This document shows, in pieces, positions 34,069 to 43,880 of a DNA stretch of 59,328 nt. The position numbers were made by a program, and so were the translations under genes. Location: NCBI GenBank assembly GCA_005772855.1, contig SXIK01000062.1, positions 1-59,328 on the forward strand. Direction: 5' to 3'. Numbering within the stretch: position 1 is the first letter of the stretch; each line of letters opens with the position of its first letter. The notes beneath the pieces were generated by a model. That model searched no databases, was not told where the DNA came from, and saw only the letters and a list, made by a program, of their open reading frames with translations. Source of the DNA: Planctomycetia bacterium. GTDB lineage: Bacteria; Planctomycetota; UBA8108; SXIK01.

Positions 34069-34452
34069 TACTCCTTGCGGGGGACCGAGACCTCCCCCGC
34101 ACCGGGTGCCCGACGGCGCTGTGGCCTCCTGGGCGGCGGGTCGATTCTTGCACTTTTCAGTCCAAGAGTGCCCGCAAGTGCCGGTCGCTTCTCTCCCAGC
34201 GCCGCGGCGAGGTTCCCGATAACCCCTGGCTTCAGGCGCAGGGAAGCCTCGGGCTCTTCGAGGAACAGGAGATTTTCGGGCGAAGCATGGAGGCGTCCGC
34301 GAAACAGGATCGGCTCCTTACTTCAGACGTGGTGGGTAGGTTCCATTCTTGCACGCAATGCCGAATGCTCTGCAGGCAGTAGGGTCCGGTGCCGATACTC
34401 ATGCGGGCATTGCAAAGAAGTCGGCAGGATTGGTTATACACTCGAGAGTCTC
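34069..34452. other. Gene-free gap with a possible decayed ATPase fragment on the minus strand
   Basis: 384 bases before the maltokinase gene. On the minus strand near 34130-34330 an open stretch reads LFRGRLHASPENLLFLEEPE followed by ASLRLKP, which resembles the Walker-B region of AAA/OLD-type ATPases. It has no start codon in a useful place and is only about 75 codons, so it is noted as a possible relic. The plus strand holds the upstream region of the next gene. Confidence 0.25.
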
Positions 34453-36084
34453 ATGACAACCCAAGAAGAAGATCGAGTCTCACGGAAGCTCCGGAAGCTC
34501 CTCGCCGACAAGCGCTGGTTTCGTGGAAAGGCTCGCAAGGTCGACAACATCGAACTCTTGGACCACATTCCCTTCTCGGCTCGTGAGGAGGACGGGGCCA
34601 TAGTTCTCGCCCGCATCACCTATGAAGATCTCGGCTCCGAGACCTACGCCTTGTACTTGCTTGAGTCGCGGAAGGGCCGAACGGTGACACTCAGTGAGTG
34701 CGTGAGCGAGCCCATCTCCGAGCAGGCCCTGCGGGCTCTCCTGAACCGGGGAGCGGTGTTGCATGGCGCTCTGGGTGATGTTTCGGCGGCCGCGACGCCA
34801 GCGGCCCAGCGAGATTTGGCCCCTTCCGCGGATCCACTCGCCGTCCGTCTGCTCGTCGCGGAACAGAGCAACACCTCGCTTGTGTTCGGCGACCAGTACC
34901 TCCTGAAGCTCTATCGCCGTGTGGAGCCGGGGGTACAGCCGGACCTTGAAGTCTCCCGGTTTCTCACGTCGCACGGATTCTTGAACGCACCGGAGCTTGC
35001 GGGAAACATCGTCTATCGGAAGCCCTCGGGGGAGGAGATCACGCTGGGGATGCTCCAGCACTTTGTGAAAAATCAGGGGGACGGCTGGCAGCTCGCCCTT
35101 GGGGCGCTGAAGGCCGCTTTCGTGCGGGCGACTGCAAGCTCCAGCCCTGTCCCACGTATTCCCTCGAAGGCTACCCTGCTCGAGCTGGCCCGGAGCGAGC
35201 CTCCCGATGGTGGGCTGGAGCTTCTCGGGGACCACGCAAGGTGGATAAAGCTTCTGGGTCGCAGGACCGGTGAGCTGCATCTCGTGCTTGCGTCCGACCC
35301 TTCAGATCCAGCGTTTGCTCCGGAGCCCTTCACCGAGAGGGCCCGAATGGACCTGCGTGAATCGATCGAGAGTCTTTGCATTCAAGCGATGAGCCTCATC
35401 AGGGACCGAGAGCCCAAGCTCAGGGGGCCGTCCCGGGAGGCCCTCAGACGCGTGCTGTCACTCGAGGCCGCGATTCGGTCGCGTTTCGAAGATCTCTTGC
35501 TGGGTGAGTTCGCCTCGAGCCGAATCCGTTGCCACGGCGACTATCACCTTGGGCAGGTCCTCATCGCAAACTCCGACATCGTTATTACGGACTTCGAGGG
35601 CGAGGTCACCCGGCCGATCACGGAGCGACGAGCGAAGCACTCACCCCTCAGGGACGTGGCGGGCATGCTTCGATCGTTTCACTACGCGTCGCGTGCCGCG
35701 ACGGCGGATTTCAAGGCTGCGGAAGTCAGAAGGCTTGAGCCGTGGGCCAAGCTTTGGCGTACGTCGGCGTCTGCCTTGTTCCTGGGCTCCTACCTGGAGG
35801 TGGTGAGAGCTGCGCCGTTTTTCCCCGGGAGCGATGCGGAGACGCAGAGGCTCCTCGACGCTTACCTGCTCGAGAAGACTCTCTACGAGGTGGCGTACGA
35901 GTTCAACCATCGACCGACCTGGGCGGCGATCCCGGTCGAAGGTCTGCTCGAGCTCGTTGGGGATAGTCCCCAAGGGCGGATTCCACGACCGCTTCAGTTG
36001 CACGACTGCTTGCAGGATGTCGCGTCGACTCCGGCAGAGGATCCGCACTCGGGGAAGGGTGCGACCGGTGCCGGGCCGCTCTGA
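34453..36084 (+). CDS. Maltokinase-like aminoglycoside-phosphotransferase-fold kinase
   Basis: 543 residues from the ATG at 34453; the frame is open much further upstream but that part is non-coding and overlaps the element. The kinase core contains RCHGDYHLGQVLIA with the catalytic Asp and VITDFEGEV with the metal-binding Asp, then KHSPLRDVAGMLRSFHYA, the typical maltokinase (Pep2) motif. The N-terminal KRWFRGKAR block is also typical. It should phosphorylate maltose with ATP to maltose-1-phosphate for glucan synthesis; a GH13 enzyme lies 8 kb away, but TreS and GlgE are not in the window. The last about 30 residues look like a run-on and overlap the convergent phosphatase gene. Confidence 0.87.
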   Translation: MTTQEEDRVSRKLRKLLADKRWFRGKARKVDNIELLDHIPFSAREEDGAIVLARITYEDLGSETYALYLLESRKGRTVTLSECVSEPISEQALRALLNRGAVLHGALGDVSAAATPAAQRDLAPSADPLAVRLLVAEQSNTSLVFGDQYLLKLYRRVEPGVQPDLEVSRFLTSHGFLNAPELAGNIVYRKPSGEEITLGMLQHFVKNQGDGWQLALGALKAAFVRATASSSPVPRIPSKATLLELARSEPPDGGLELLGDHARWIKLLGRRTGELHLVLASDPSDPAFAPEPFTERARMDLRESIESLCIQAMSLIRDREPKLRGPSREALRRVLSLEAAIRSRFEDLLLGEFASSRIRCHGDYHLGQVLIANSDIVITDFEGEVTRPITERRAKHSPLRDVAGMLRSFHYASRAATADFKAAEVRRLEPWAKLWRTSASALFLGSYLEVVRAAPFFPGSDAETQRLLDAYLLEKTLYEVAYEFNHRPTWAAIPVEGLLELVGDSPQGRIPRPLQLHDCLQDVASTPAEDPHSGKGATGAGPL

Positions 36085-37454
36085 AAAAGGAACGTAAGGA
36101 GTAGCACCGCGTCCGTGATCGTCATGGACGTGGAAGCATCGACGTCGCCCGCAGCCTGGCAGGATGGATCTGCGCCCGCAAAGAGGGCTTTCAAGATCGT
36201 CACGGCGTCCGTGAGGTTGACCACGGTGTCTCCGTTAAAATCTCCACGCAGGAACCGAAGCGGTGGGACGTCCCCCTGTTTGCGAATTGTGAAAGTGTCG
36301 ATGAGCGTACCCTGGGCGCTGATCGCCCTGCACTCGAGCCTTTCGGGCGTGATGCTCAGCCGGCAGAAGTGGTGCACCGACTTGAAGAACGAATTCAAGT
36401 AGGCCTCGGGACTACCCACGAAGTTGTAAAGTGGGGCCCCGCCGCCCCCTGTCACGACATAAACGGTGCCCCCGGGAGAAACGAAATCGGGGTCCTGGTA
36501 CCCGCTGCGCACCTGACCATTAAGCACCGGGTAGGTGCGTTCGTACACATGTTCGTGGCCCGCGAGTACCAGATCGACGCCATGGCTCTCAACGACGCTC
36601 GATATCGCCTTGCGGACCCTGTCCACACCGCCGTGGCGCCCGTTCGAGTAGGGCGCATGATGCAGGAAGACGACTTTCCAGCTTCGATCGCTGGCGCTCA
36701 GGTCCTTTTTGAGCCATTCGACTTGCTCGGCAGGGACATCATCCCCACAGCTATTCAAACAGACGAAGTGCGCGTCGCCTGCATCAAAGGAGTAGTAACT
36801 CTCTGACCCGGCCGGGTTGTTCGCGGGCAAGTGGAAGGCTGAGAGCCAGTACTCGGGGCTCTTTTGGCAATCGTGATTGCCGAGGGTGGGGTAGATGCAA
36901 GTCGAAGCCAGAAGCTCGGGATAGATCTTGAAGAAGTACTGATAGTAGTAGGATGGCGCCCCGTAAGGGTAAGCCATGTCGCCAACGTGGAGGAGGATGT
37001 CCGGGGAAGCCTTGGTCATGAGCGCAGCAAGAGCGACTTGTTCAGCACTACCCGTTCCGGAGTCGCCAATGACGGCCACGGTGACTTCCCCGCCAGCTTC
37101 TGGAAGCGTGCGGAAGGATCGAACGGGATAGGTTTCCCCGGTGACGTGCGAGACTTCATAGAAATAACGAGTACCCGGCTCGAGGCCCTCGATCTTGAAG
37201 ACATGGTCGTGGGCCGGCTCCTCCTCCATCAACTCCTTGCCCAACTTTTCAGTGGATCCGTACCGAAGGTTCGCCAACAATCTGTTCTTGCTCTGGGATA
37301 CGACAAGAACGCTCGTTGAGGTCAACGACTGAAGGTAAGGTCGTAGATTGTAGAGTGGGAACGGCGGCTGCTCCTGAGCGTGCCCGGACGAGACGCATGG
37401 CGCGAGCACCAAGATCCAGTTGAGGAGCCCAACAATTATCCACGGAAGCTTCAT
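35994..37454 (-). CDS. Secreted purple-acid-phosphatase-like enzyme with dockerin-like tail
   Basis: 486 residues, signal peptide ending SSGHAQ. Residues about 35-120 are the fibronectin-III-like domain of purple acid phosphatases (GLEPGTRYFYEVSH). The metal site is complete: AVIGDSGTG, VGDMAYPYG with Tyr, LGNHDCQ, VFLHHAPYSNG and LAGHEHVYERT. The C-terminus from about residue 400 has RGDFNGDTVVNLTDAVTILK and GDVDASTSMTITDAV, a dockerin-like pair. It is likely an exported phosphomonoesterase. Its last 91 bases overlap the end of the maltokinase gene. Confidence 0.9.
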   Translation of the reverse strand: MKLPWIIVGLLNWILVLAPCVSSGHAQEQPPFPLYNLRPYLQSLTSTSVLVVSQSKNRLLANLRYGSTEKLGKELMEEEPAHDHVFKIEGLEPGTRYFYEVSHVTGETYPVRSFRTLPEAGGEVTVAVIGDSGTGSAEQVALAALMTKASPDILLHVGDMAYPYGAPSYYYQYFFKIYPELLASTCIYPTLGNHDCQKSPEYWLSAFHLPANNPAGSESYYSFDAGDAHFVCLNSCGDDVPAEQVEWLKKDLSASDRSWKVVFLHHAPYSNGRHGGVDRVRKAISSVVESHGVDLVLAGHEHVYERTYPVLNGQVRSGYQDPDFVSPGGTVYVVTGGGGAPLYNFVGSPEAYLNSFFKSVHHFCRLSITPERLECRAISAQGTLIDTFTIRKQGDVPPLRFLRGDFNGDTVVNLTDAVTILKALFAGADPSCQAAGDVDASTSMTITDAVLLLTFLFQSGPAPVAPFPECGSSAGVDATSCKQSCN

Positions 37455-37614
37455 GGCAGGAACAAGCCTTCCATAATAAATACCCTAGTGAAACATACAG
37501 CTTGCGGTGGTCAAATAGACGCAGAGATTCAGACGCTCCTTGGCGATGTTCGGTGCCCAAGAGGCCCAAATTAGCTGTGTTTTGCCACTTCGGTATCTGG
37601 TAAACAAAATCGTG

Positions 37615-40600
37615 ATGTGTATCGCAACTCGGTCCAGCGCTCTTATCCTACCCAGGCGCCAACTTGCTTGCATTGGCCATCCCTTATTTTTTTGGGTCCT
37701 GATCGCCTGGCTTGCCCCACTCGCGACGGCCTCGCCGCCCCTCGACTTCAACAGCGATATCCGCCCAATCCTTTCCAACCACTGCTTTCAGTGCCATGGG
37801 CCTGACAAGAGCCACCGGAAGGCCGATCTGCGGCTCGACGTCCGTGACGAGGCGCTGCGGAAAAAAGCCTTCGTTCCAGGCAAGCCCGACGAGAGCGCAC
37901 TCGTTAGTCGTATTTTCGCCTCGAGCGCCGAGGACTTGATGCCGCCAGCAGAGCTGAACAAGCCGCTGATGGAGGGGCAAAGGCAATTGCTGCGCCGCTG
38001 GATAGCTGAGGGGGCACCCTACACGGTGCACTGGGCCTACGCACCGATCACGAAGCCCGAGCCGCCAAGGACCCGGAGGGAGGGCTGGAGGCGGAACCCC
38101 ATCGACGCCTTTGTCCTCAGTCGGCTCGAGTCGCAGAATCTCGAGCCCTCGAAGGAGGCTGATAATGAACGCCTCGCCCGGCGCGTGAGTCTTGACCTCC
38201 TCGGCGTTCTGCCGGAGCGCAGCACCCTTGAGTCCTTCCTGGCGGATTCAAGCCCGCGTGGGTACGAACGACTCGTCGACAAGCTGCTTGATTCTCCTCA
38301 CTATGGTGAGCGAATGGCGGTACCCTGGCTCGACCTCGTCCGCTTTGCGGATTCGGTCGGATACCACGGAGACCAGGGTCAGCGGATATTTCCTTACCGG
38401 GACTACGTGATCGATGCTTTCAACCAGAACCTGCCGTTTGACCGGTTCACGATCGAGCAGATCGCCGGCGATCTGGTTCCTGAGGCCACGGAGCAGAGCC
38501 GAATCGCGAGTGGTTTCAATCGCCTGAACATGATGACTCGCGAGGGTGGAGCGCAGCCCAAGGAGTACCTCGCCAAGTACTCCGCCGACCGTGTTCGTAC
38601 TGTCGCGGTGACGTGGCTTGGCTCGACGATGGGCTGTGCCGAATGCCATGACCACAAGTACGACCCGTTCACAACCCAGGATTTCTATTCATTCGCCGCC
38701 TTCTTCGCGGACGTGAAGCAGTGGGGAGTTTATCAGGATTACTCCTACACACCGAACCCAGAATTGAAGGGCTTCAGCAACGATCATCCGTGGCCGCCCG
38801 AGATCATCGTAATTTCCGATTCGCTCCTGCGCCGCAAGGCTCGGGTAGAGTCGCGGATTCTTGAAGCCGTCTCGGCGGCGGAGGCCAGATCGGTCGCCGA
38901 TCCAACCCAGAGGGATGAACTGGAGTTGTGGCGGCAAGAGAGCCTCGCATTCCTCGGCCAGTGTCCGACCGGTTGGCACGTGCCACGTGTCACTGAAACG
39001 GCCGCTGAATGCGAGCCACAGGCGGACGGAAGCGTGCTGTTCCTGGGCGAGCCCAAGGTGGTTGTAACGAAGCCGAATGAGCCCAAGCCCGGCGAGGAGC
39101 GGAAGCTTGAGTTTACGCTTGAGGCAGGTCGGATCGCTTCGATCCGTCTCGAGGCGCTGCCGCACCCGAAGCACTCTGGCAAGATTGTCAGGGGCAGTGG
39201 ATCGAGCGCATCGATTCGCCTTTCGGCGACTTTGAGGCGAGACGACGCGAAAAAAGACGAGGAAATCTCGTTCCTGTTCGCCGATGCTGACGCGAAGGAC
39301 CCCGTTTACTTCAATGGCGAGCTGCTTGCGGGGGTTCACCGAGGCTGGACGACCAGAGCGGCGCGGTCCACGGAGCCGCAGACGGCTGTCTGGCTCCTCG
39401 ATCGACCAGTCCGTGTGGTTGCAGGGGAAAAGCTGGTGGTTTCCGTCGTCAGCGATACTGTGGGTTGCGTCCGCGTCAGTGTGTCCCCCTTCGTCCCCGA
39501 ACTCCCCCGCGAGGCTGAGTTCGGCGAGACGTTCCGCCGAGCGCTCGAGGCTCGGCCCCAGGCTCGCTCGGCAGAGCATCGCCGCCTCCTCCACAAGGCG
39601 TGGCTATTCAGCACGGCGGCGAGTGCGGAAACCCACAGACAGCTCCAGGCGGGGCTCCTCGAGCTCCTCGAAATCGGAGATGCCAAGGCGTTCACGATGG
39701 TCACGCAGGCGGTGGAACCCCTCACCGTGCGCGTGCTCCCCCGCGGCAACTGGCAGGACGAGAGTGGGGCTGTCGTGGAGCCGTCGGTGCCTGCTTTCCT
39801 GGCGCAAGCGCCTGCTCAAGGTCGCAGGCTCACCCGGCTCGATCTCGCCCGCTGGATCGTGTCGTCGCAAAACCCGCTCACGGCGAGGGTCTTTGTAAAC
39901 CGGCTCTGGAAGCTCTTCATGGGCGCCGGGCTTTCAGCTTCCGTTGATGACGTCGGCGCGCAAGGCGAAGCCCCTTCGCATCCCGAGCTGCTCGATTGGC
40001 TGTCGTCGGAGTTCATCTCGAGCGGGTGGGATGTGAAACACATGGTCAAGCTCATGGTGCTTTCGTCGACGTATCGACAGGGCTCGAGTTTGAGACCATC
40101 CCTGCGGGATATCGACCCTCAAAACCGTCTCCTTTCAAGCCAGAATCCACGACGGCTCGAGGCCGAGTTCGTGCGCGACAATGCCCTTGCCATCGCCGGA
40201 CTTCTGAACCTCGACGTCGGGGGTCCCAGCGCACGGCCCTATCAACCCGCCGGTTACTATGCGAATATTCAGTTTCCCGACCGCGACTATACGCCCCAGA
40301 TGGATGATCGTCAGTACCGCAGAGGGGTGTACACCCACTGGCAGCGAACGTTTCTCCACCCCATGTTTGCCAACTTCGATGCGCCGTCCCGAGAAGAGTG
40401 CACGGCGGCTCGGGTTGTCTCGAATACGCCGCAGCAAGCGCTCACTCTTCTCAACGATCCGACGTTTGTCGAGGCCGCGCGTAGCTTCGCTGCTCACTTG
40501 CTGTCGATGAAGTCTGGAAAGCCTGGAGGGGATGGAGAGCTCCTCGACGAGGCATTCAAGCGAGCGTTGGCTCGACCGGCCAGTGGGAAGGAGCGGCCTT

Positions 40601-40782
40601 CGCTCATGGCGCTCCTCGGAGATCAACGAGCCCACTATGCCGCGAACGCCGAGGAAGCTCGAAAGCTGTTGGCCATTGGCAATGCGCCAAACCCGCCAGG
40701 GTTGGCCCCGGCCGAGCTAGCGGCCTGGACAAACGTCTGCAGAGTCATCCTGAACCTTCACGAGACCATTACCCGTTACTGA
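37615..40782 (+). CDS. Planctomycete cytochrome-type DUF1549/DUF1553 (PSCyt2/PSD1) protein
   Basis: About 1055 residues from the ATG at 37615; an upstream ATG at 37540 is less likely because the hydrophobic signal follows the later start. Order of domains: signal segment, PSCyt1 haem motif CFQCHGPDKSHRKADLRLD, DUF1549 with RRVSLDLLGVLPE and a second haem motif CAECHDHKYDP, a middle variable domain, and C-terminal DUF1553 with NRLWKLFMGAGL, WDVKHMVKLMVLSSTYRQ and NTPQQALTLLNDP. Such exported proteins are nearly confined to planctomycetes and relatives and always travel with DUF1501 genes, as here (14 bases on). Function is not established; electron transfer in polymer degradation has been suggested. 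Confidence 0.92.
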   Translation: MCIATRSSALILPRRQLACIGHPLFFWVLIAWLAPLATASPPLDFNSDIRPILSNHCFQCHGPDKSHRKADLRLDVRDEALRKKAFVPGKPDESALVSRIFASSAEDLMPPAELNKPLMEGQRQLLRRWIAEGAPYTVHWAYAPITKPEPPRTRREGWRRNPIDAFVLSRLESQNLEPSKEADNERLARRVSLDLLGVLPERSTLESFLADSSPRGYERLVDKLLDSPHYGERMAVPWLDLVRFADSVGYHGDQGQRIFPYRDYVIDAFNQNLPFDRFTIEQIAGDLVPEATEQSRIASGFNRLNMMTREGGAQPKEYLAKYSADRVRTVAVTWLGSTMGCAECHDHKYDPFTTQDFYSFAAFFADVKQWGVYQDYSYTPNPELKGFSNDHPWPPEIIVISDSLLRRKARVESRILEAVSAAEARSVADPTQRDELELWRQESLAFLGQCPTGWHVPRVTETAAECEPQADGSVLFLGEPKVVVTKPNEPKPGEERKLEFTLEAGRIASIRLEALPHPKHSGKIVRGSGSSASIRLSATLRRDDAKKDEEISFLFADADAKDPVYFNGELLAGVHRGWTTRAARSTEPQTAVWLLDRPVRVVAGEKLVVSVVSDTVGCVRVSVSPFVPELPREAEFGETFRRALEARPQARSAEHRRLLHKAWLFSTAASAETHRQLQAGLLELLEIGDAKAFTMVTQAVEPLTVRVLPRGNWQDESGAVVEPSVPAFLAQAPAQGRRLTRLDLARWIVSSQNPLTARVFVNRLWKLFMGAGLSASVDDVGAQGEAPSHPELLDWLSSEFISSGWDVKHMVKLMVLSSTYRQGSSLRPSLRDIDPQNRLLSSQNPRRLEAEFVRDNALAIAGLLNLDVGGPSARPYQPAGYYANIQFPDRDYTPQMDDRQYRRGVYTHWQRTFLHPMFANFDAPSREECTAARVVSNTPQQALTLLNDPTFVEAARSFAAHLLSMKSGKPGGDGELLDEAFKRALARPASGKERPSLMALLGDQRAHYAANAEEARKLLAIGNAPNPPGLAPAELAAWTNVCRVILNLHETITRY

Positions 40783-40795
40783 TGCCGAGAGTGCA

Positions 40796-42256
40796 ATGGA
40801 ACCCGCAAGTTTTGATCCTGAGAAATTCCGTCTGAGCATCCATCGCCGTACGTTTCTGAAGCGTTCAGCCTACGGGCTCGGCTCGATGGCCCTCTCCTCG
40901 CTCCTCAATCGGACGGGAGCTGTGGCAGCTCCGGTTGTGCCAGGTTCTGACCGCTGGCGAGGTGCCGTCAACCCCACGCACTTTCCAGCGCGCGCGAAAC
41001 ATGTGATCCACCTTTGCATGGCGGGTGGGCCGTCTCACGTTGAGATGTTCGATCCAAAGCCGGAACTGAAGCGGCTCGACGGGAAGCCGTTTCCCGCTTC
41101 GTTCACAAAGGGGCAGCAGCTTGCGCAGCTCCAGAACACGGAGCTCAAGGCGAGTGGCCCCTTCTGCGGGTTCACCCGGCATGGAAAATCGGGCCTGGAG
41201 GTGGCTGACATCTTCCCGCACATCGGCTCCATCGCCGATGACATCTGCGTGATTCGGTCTCTTCATACGGAGCAGATCAACCACGACCCCGCGCACGCGT
41301 TCATGAACTCGGGTTCGATTCAGAAGGGTCGGCCCAGCATGGGCTCCTGGCTTCTTTATGGGCTAGGTTCCGAGGCGGATGACTTGCCTGGATTTGTGGT
41401 GTTCACCTCGAAGGGCAAGAACGGGGTTCAGCCGGTGTCGGCCCGGCAGTGGTCGAGCGGATTTCTCCCTAGCAGGTTCCAGGGCATTCTGTTCCAGTCT
41501 CGTGGGGATGCGGTTCATTATGTCGGCAACCCCGAGGGTGTTTGTCAAAGCACGCAGCGACAGGTTGTGGAGGAGATCAACCGCCTCAACGGACTCCTCA
41601 GCGAAGAGCGAGTCGATCCGGAGATTGCCACGCGAATCAGCCAGTACGAGATGGCGTTTCGAATGCAGAAGTCGACCCCCCTCTTGACCGACTTCAAGAG
41701 CGAGCCAAAGCATATTCTTGACCTCTACGGGATCAAGGAGCCGGGGGACGGATCGTATGCGTCGAACTGTCTCCTGGCGCGCAGGCTTGTGGAGCGAGGT
41801 GTGAGGTTCATCCAGCTCTACCATCGCGCGTGGGACCATCACAGAAACATTTCTACCGACATGCCCGCGAGCGCCCACGACGTCGACCAAGCCACCGCGG
41901 CACTTCTGAAGGATCTGAAGCAGCGCGGCCTCCTCGACGAGACCCTGATCATCTGGGGTGGCGAGTTTGGCCGCACGCCCATGGGACAGGGGAACGGGCG
42001 TGATCATCACATTCTCGCATTCTCGATCTGGCTTGCTGGCGGCGGAGTCAAGGGCGGCATCACGTACGGGAGTACCGACGAGCTTGGCTACCGCTACCTC
42101 GAGGATGGCCAGCAAGTCCACGTTCGCGATCTTCACGCAACGCTGCTTCGTCTTACTGGCATCGACGACCGTCGACTTACCTACAAGTTTCAGGGGCTGG
42201 ATGCTCGACTCACGGGAGTCGAGCCGGCCAGGGTTTTGACGGGCATCTTTGCCTGA
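40796..42256 (+). CDS. DUF1501 family Tat-exported protein (sulfatase-fold)
   Basis: 486 residues. The N-terminus HRRTFLKRSAYGLGSMAL is a twin-arginine signal. LCMAGGPSHVEMFDPKPEL, RGVRFIQLYHRAWDHH and IWGGEFGRTPMGQGNGRDHH are the main DUF1501 blocks, which sit on an alkaline-phosphatase/sulfatase-like fold. It follows the DUF1553 gene directly, the standard pair in planctomycetes, so the two should act together outside the cytoplasm. Confidence 0.93.
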   Translation: MEPASFDPEKFRLSIHRRTFLKRSAYGLGSMALSSLLNRTGAVAAPVVPGSDRWRGAVNPTHFPARAKHVIHLCMAGGPSHVEMFDPKPELKRLDGKPFPASFTKGQQLAQLQNTELKASGPFCGFTRHGKSGLEVADIFPHIGSIADDICVIRSLHTEQINHDPAHAFMNSGSIQKGRPSMGSWLLYGLGSEADDLPGFVVFTSKGKNGVQPVSARQWSSGFLPSRFQGILFQSRGDAVHYVGNPEGVCQSTQRQVVEEINRLNGLLSEERVDPEIATRISQYEMAFRMQKSTPLLTDFKSEPKHILDLYGIKEPGDGSYASNCLLARRLVERGVRFIQLYHRAWDHHRNISTDMPASAHDVDQATAALLKDLKQRGLLDETLIIWGGEFGRTPMGQGNGRDHHILAFSIWLAGGGVKGGITYGSTDELGYRYLEDGQQVHVRDLHATLLRLTGIDDRRLTYKFQGLDARLTGVEPARVLTGIFA

Positions 42257-42586
42257 TCGACCGCACAATGCCCGGTTATCAGCCTGCGGAACAGGACCCC
42301 GCAACTTTCCTCAAGAGATGCATTCCAGGGCTGACATGACCGGCAAATTTTCGGGGAGGGCCACTTGCCGTAGATGGCAGGTTGCGAAATTTGCTCCCTC
42401 GGCCCAAGCCAGGATGGAATTTTTGGATCAGCTCCGAGTCGAACCCACGGACTTGACTGCACTCATGAACCCCAATAGCCAGGAAACACGCCGCGGGCTC
42501 CTTGAGCTCACCGGCCTTCCCCTCTGGACCGCCCGTAGCAACCGATTTCCCTGGTGTGCCAGAGCGAGGCTCTTGGAGGCAACCTC
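42257..42586. other. Intergenic region upstream of the dehydrogenase gene
   Basis: 330 bases without a gene I can support. A partial inverted repeat with GGCAAATTTTC at about 42340 and GCGAAATTTGC at about 42384 encloses CGCCACTTGCCG-like sequence. A 113-codon plus-strand frame crosses it but shows no conserved motifs. A GGAGGCAACCTC near the end is the ribosome binding site of the next gene. Confidence 0.3.
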
Positions 42587-43675
42587 GTGAGCAGTGAGTC
42601 GCGGCCAGCACCTCCGCTGAAGGTGCATTACTCCGCGCTCAAGGAGGTGGTACGCCGAATCTTCGAGAAGGCCGGCTCGAAACCTCCCGAGGATGAGCGC
42701 ATCGCCCATTACCTCGTGGAGGCAAACCTCGCCGGGCACGATTCACACGGCGTCATTCGCGTCGCTTCGTATGTCGAGTTCTTGCGAAAAGGCTTGGTGC
42801 TCCCCAACCGGTCCCTGCAGGTGGTGCTTGAGACCGAGGCACTTCTGGTGCTCGATGGACAGATCGGGTTGGGTCAGACAATCGGCGAGGCGGCCATGAG
42901 ACTCGGGATCGCAAAGGCAAGACAGCACGGCGTGGCGGTGCTTGCCCTCCGGAACTGTGGCCATCTCGGGCGGATCGGCGACTGGCCGCTCCAGGCGGCG
43001 CGAGCGGGCATGATTTCACTGCACTTCGTCAACACGAGCGGCTATGGCCTTCTTGTCGCACCCTTCGGCGGCATCGATCGTCGATTGTCTGCGAATCCAA
43101 TCTCGGTCGGCGTGCCGGTGGAAGGAGGCCAGCCGATCGTGCTCGACATCTCCACGTGCGCGATTGCGGAGGGAAAAATCAAGGTCGCGTTCAACAAGGG
43201 CGACCGGGTGCCCACGGGCTCCATCGTCGACTCCGAGGGACGCCCCACGGACGACCCGCGGGTCTTTTACGCCGATCCACCGGGGAGCATCCTCCCTTTT
43301 GGTGGCCACAAGGGTTTTGGTTTGAGCGTGATCACCGAGCTCCTCGCCGGAGCACTCACGGGAAGCGGCACCAGCTCGCCCGGAGCTCCCAGGCTTTTCA
43401 ATGGAATGCTGGCGATCATTCTGGACCCCGGACGATTTGTCGGTGCGCCCGAATTTGCTGCGGAGGTCAGGCGCTTTGTCGACTTCGTCAAGAGCTCGCG
43501 GACGGTGCTGCCGGGGGGCGAGATCTTGATGCCCGGCGAACTGGAAGAACGAACCCGGAAACTCAGGCTTCGCGATGGGATAGAGATTGACCCGACAACG
43601 TGGCAGCAGATTCTCGGGACCTGTAAGGCGTTGGGGATCGGCGAGGAGGAGATCGCGCAAATTGTGCCGGCATGA
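42587..43675 (+). CDS. Ldh2-family malate/L-lactate/ureidoglycolate-type dehydrogenase
   Basis: 362 residues from a GTG at 42587 with GGAGG before it; a GTG 11 codons earlier is possible. NAD-dependent 2-hydroxyacid dehydrogenases of this unusual fold show NLAGHDSHGVIRV, containing the conserved His, ALRNCGHLGRIGDW, RLSANPISVGVP and LPFGGHKGFGLSVITELLAG, all present here. The substrate (malate, lactate, ureidoglycolate, sulfolactate or others) cannot be told. It is convergent with the GH13 gene. Confidence 0.9.
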   Translation: MSSESRPAPPLKVHYSALKEVVRRIFEKAGSKPPEDERIAHYLVEANLAGHDSHGVIRVASYVEFLRKGLVLPNRSLQVVLETEALLVLDGQIGLGQTIGEAAMRLGIAKARQHGVAVLALRNCGHLGRIGDWPLQAARAGMISLHFVNTSGYGLLVAPFGGIDRRLSANPISVGVPVEGGQPIVLDISTCAIAEGKIKVAFNKGDRVPTGSIVDSEGRPTDDPRVFYADPPGSILPFGGHKGFGLSVITELLAGALTGSGTSSPGAPRLFNGMLAIILDPGRFVGAPEFAAEVRRFVDFVKSSRTVLPGGEILMPGELEERTRKLRLRDGIEIDPTTWQQILGTCKALGIGEEEIAQIVPA

Positions 43676-43880
43676 AGATCTGGGTCTGGCGGAACGACAG
43701 GCTTCTTCACGACAGGGTCACTCTCGATACGCGCACCGACGACCCTGGCGCGAAGACTTCGAGTTTCACCAAGGCACCATTCAAGCTTTCAGGGTGACCA
43801 CGGCAAGGTCTGGTTTGCAAGCCTATTCAGCAAGCCGTTGCCGGACCCGAGGTGCTCGGGCGACTCTGCTGCACGGGCTG

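Noticed and set aside
42249-42590. 113-codon plus-strand frame between the DUF1501 and dehydrogenase genes
   Set aside because: No conserved motif, and it overlaps the end of one gene and the ribosome binding site of the next.
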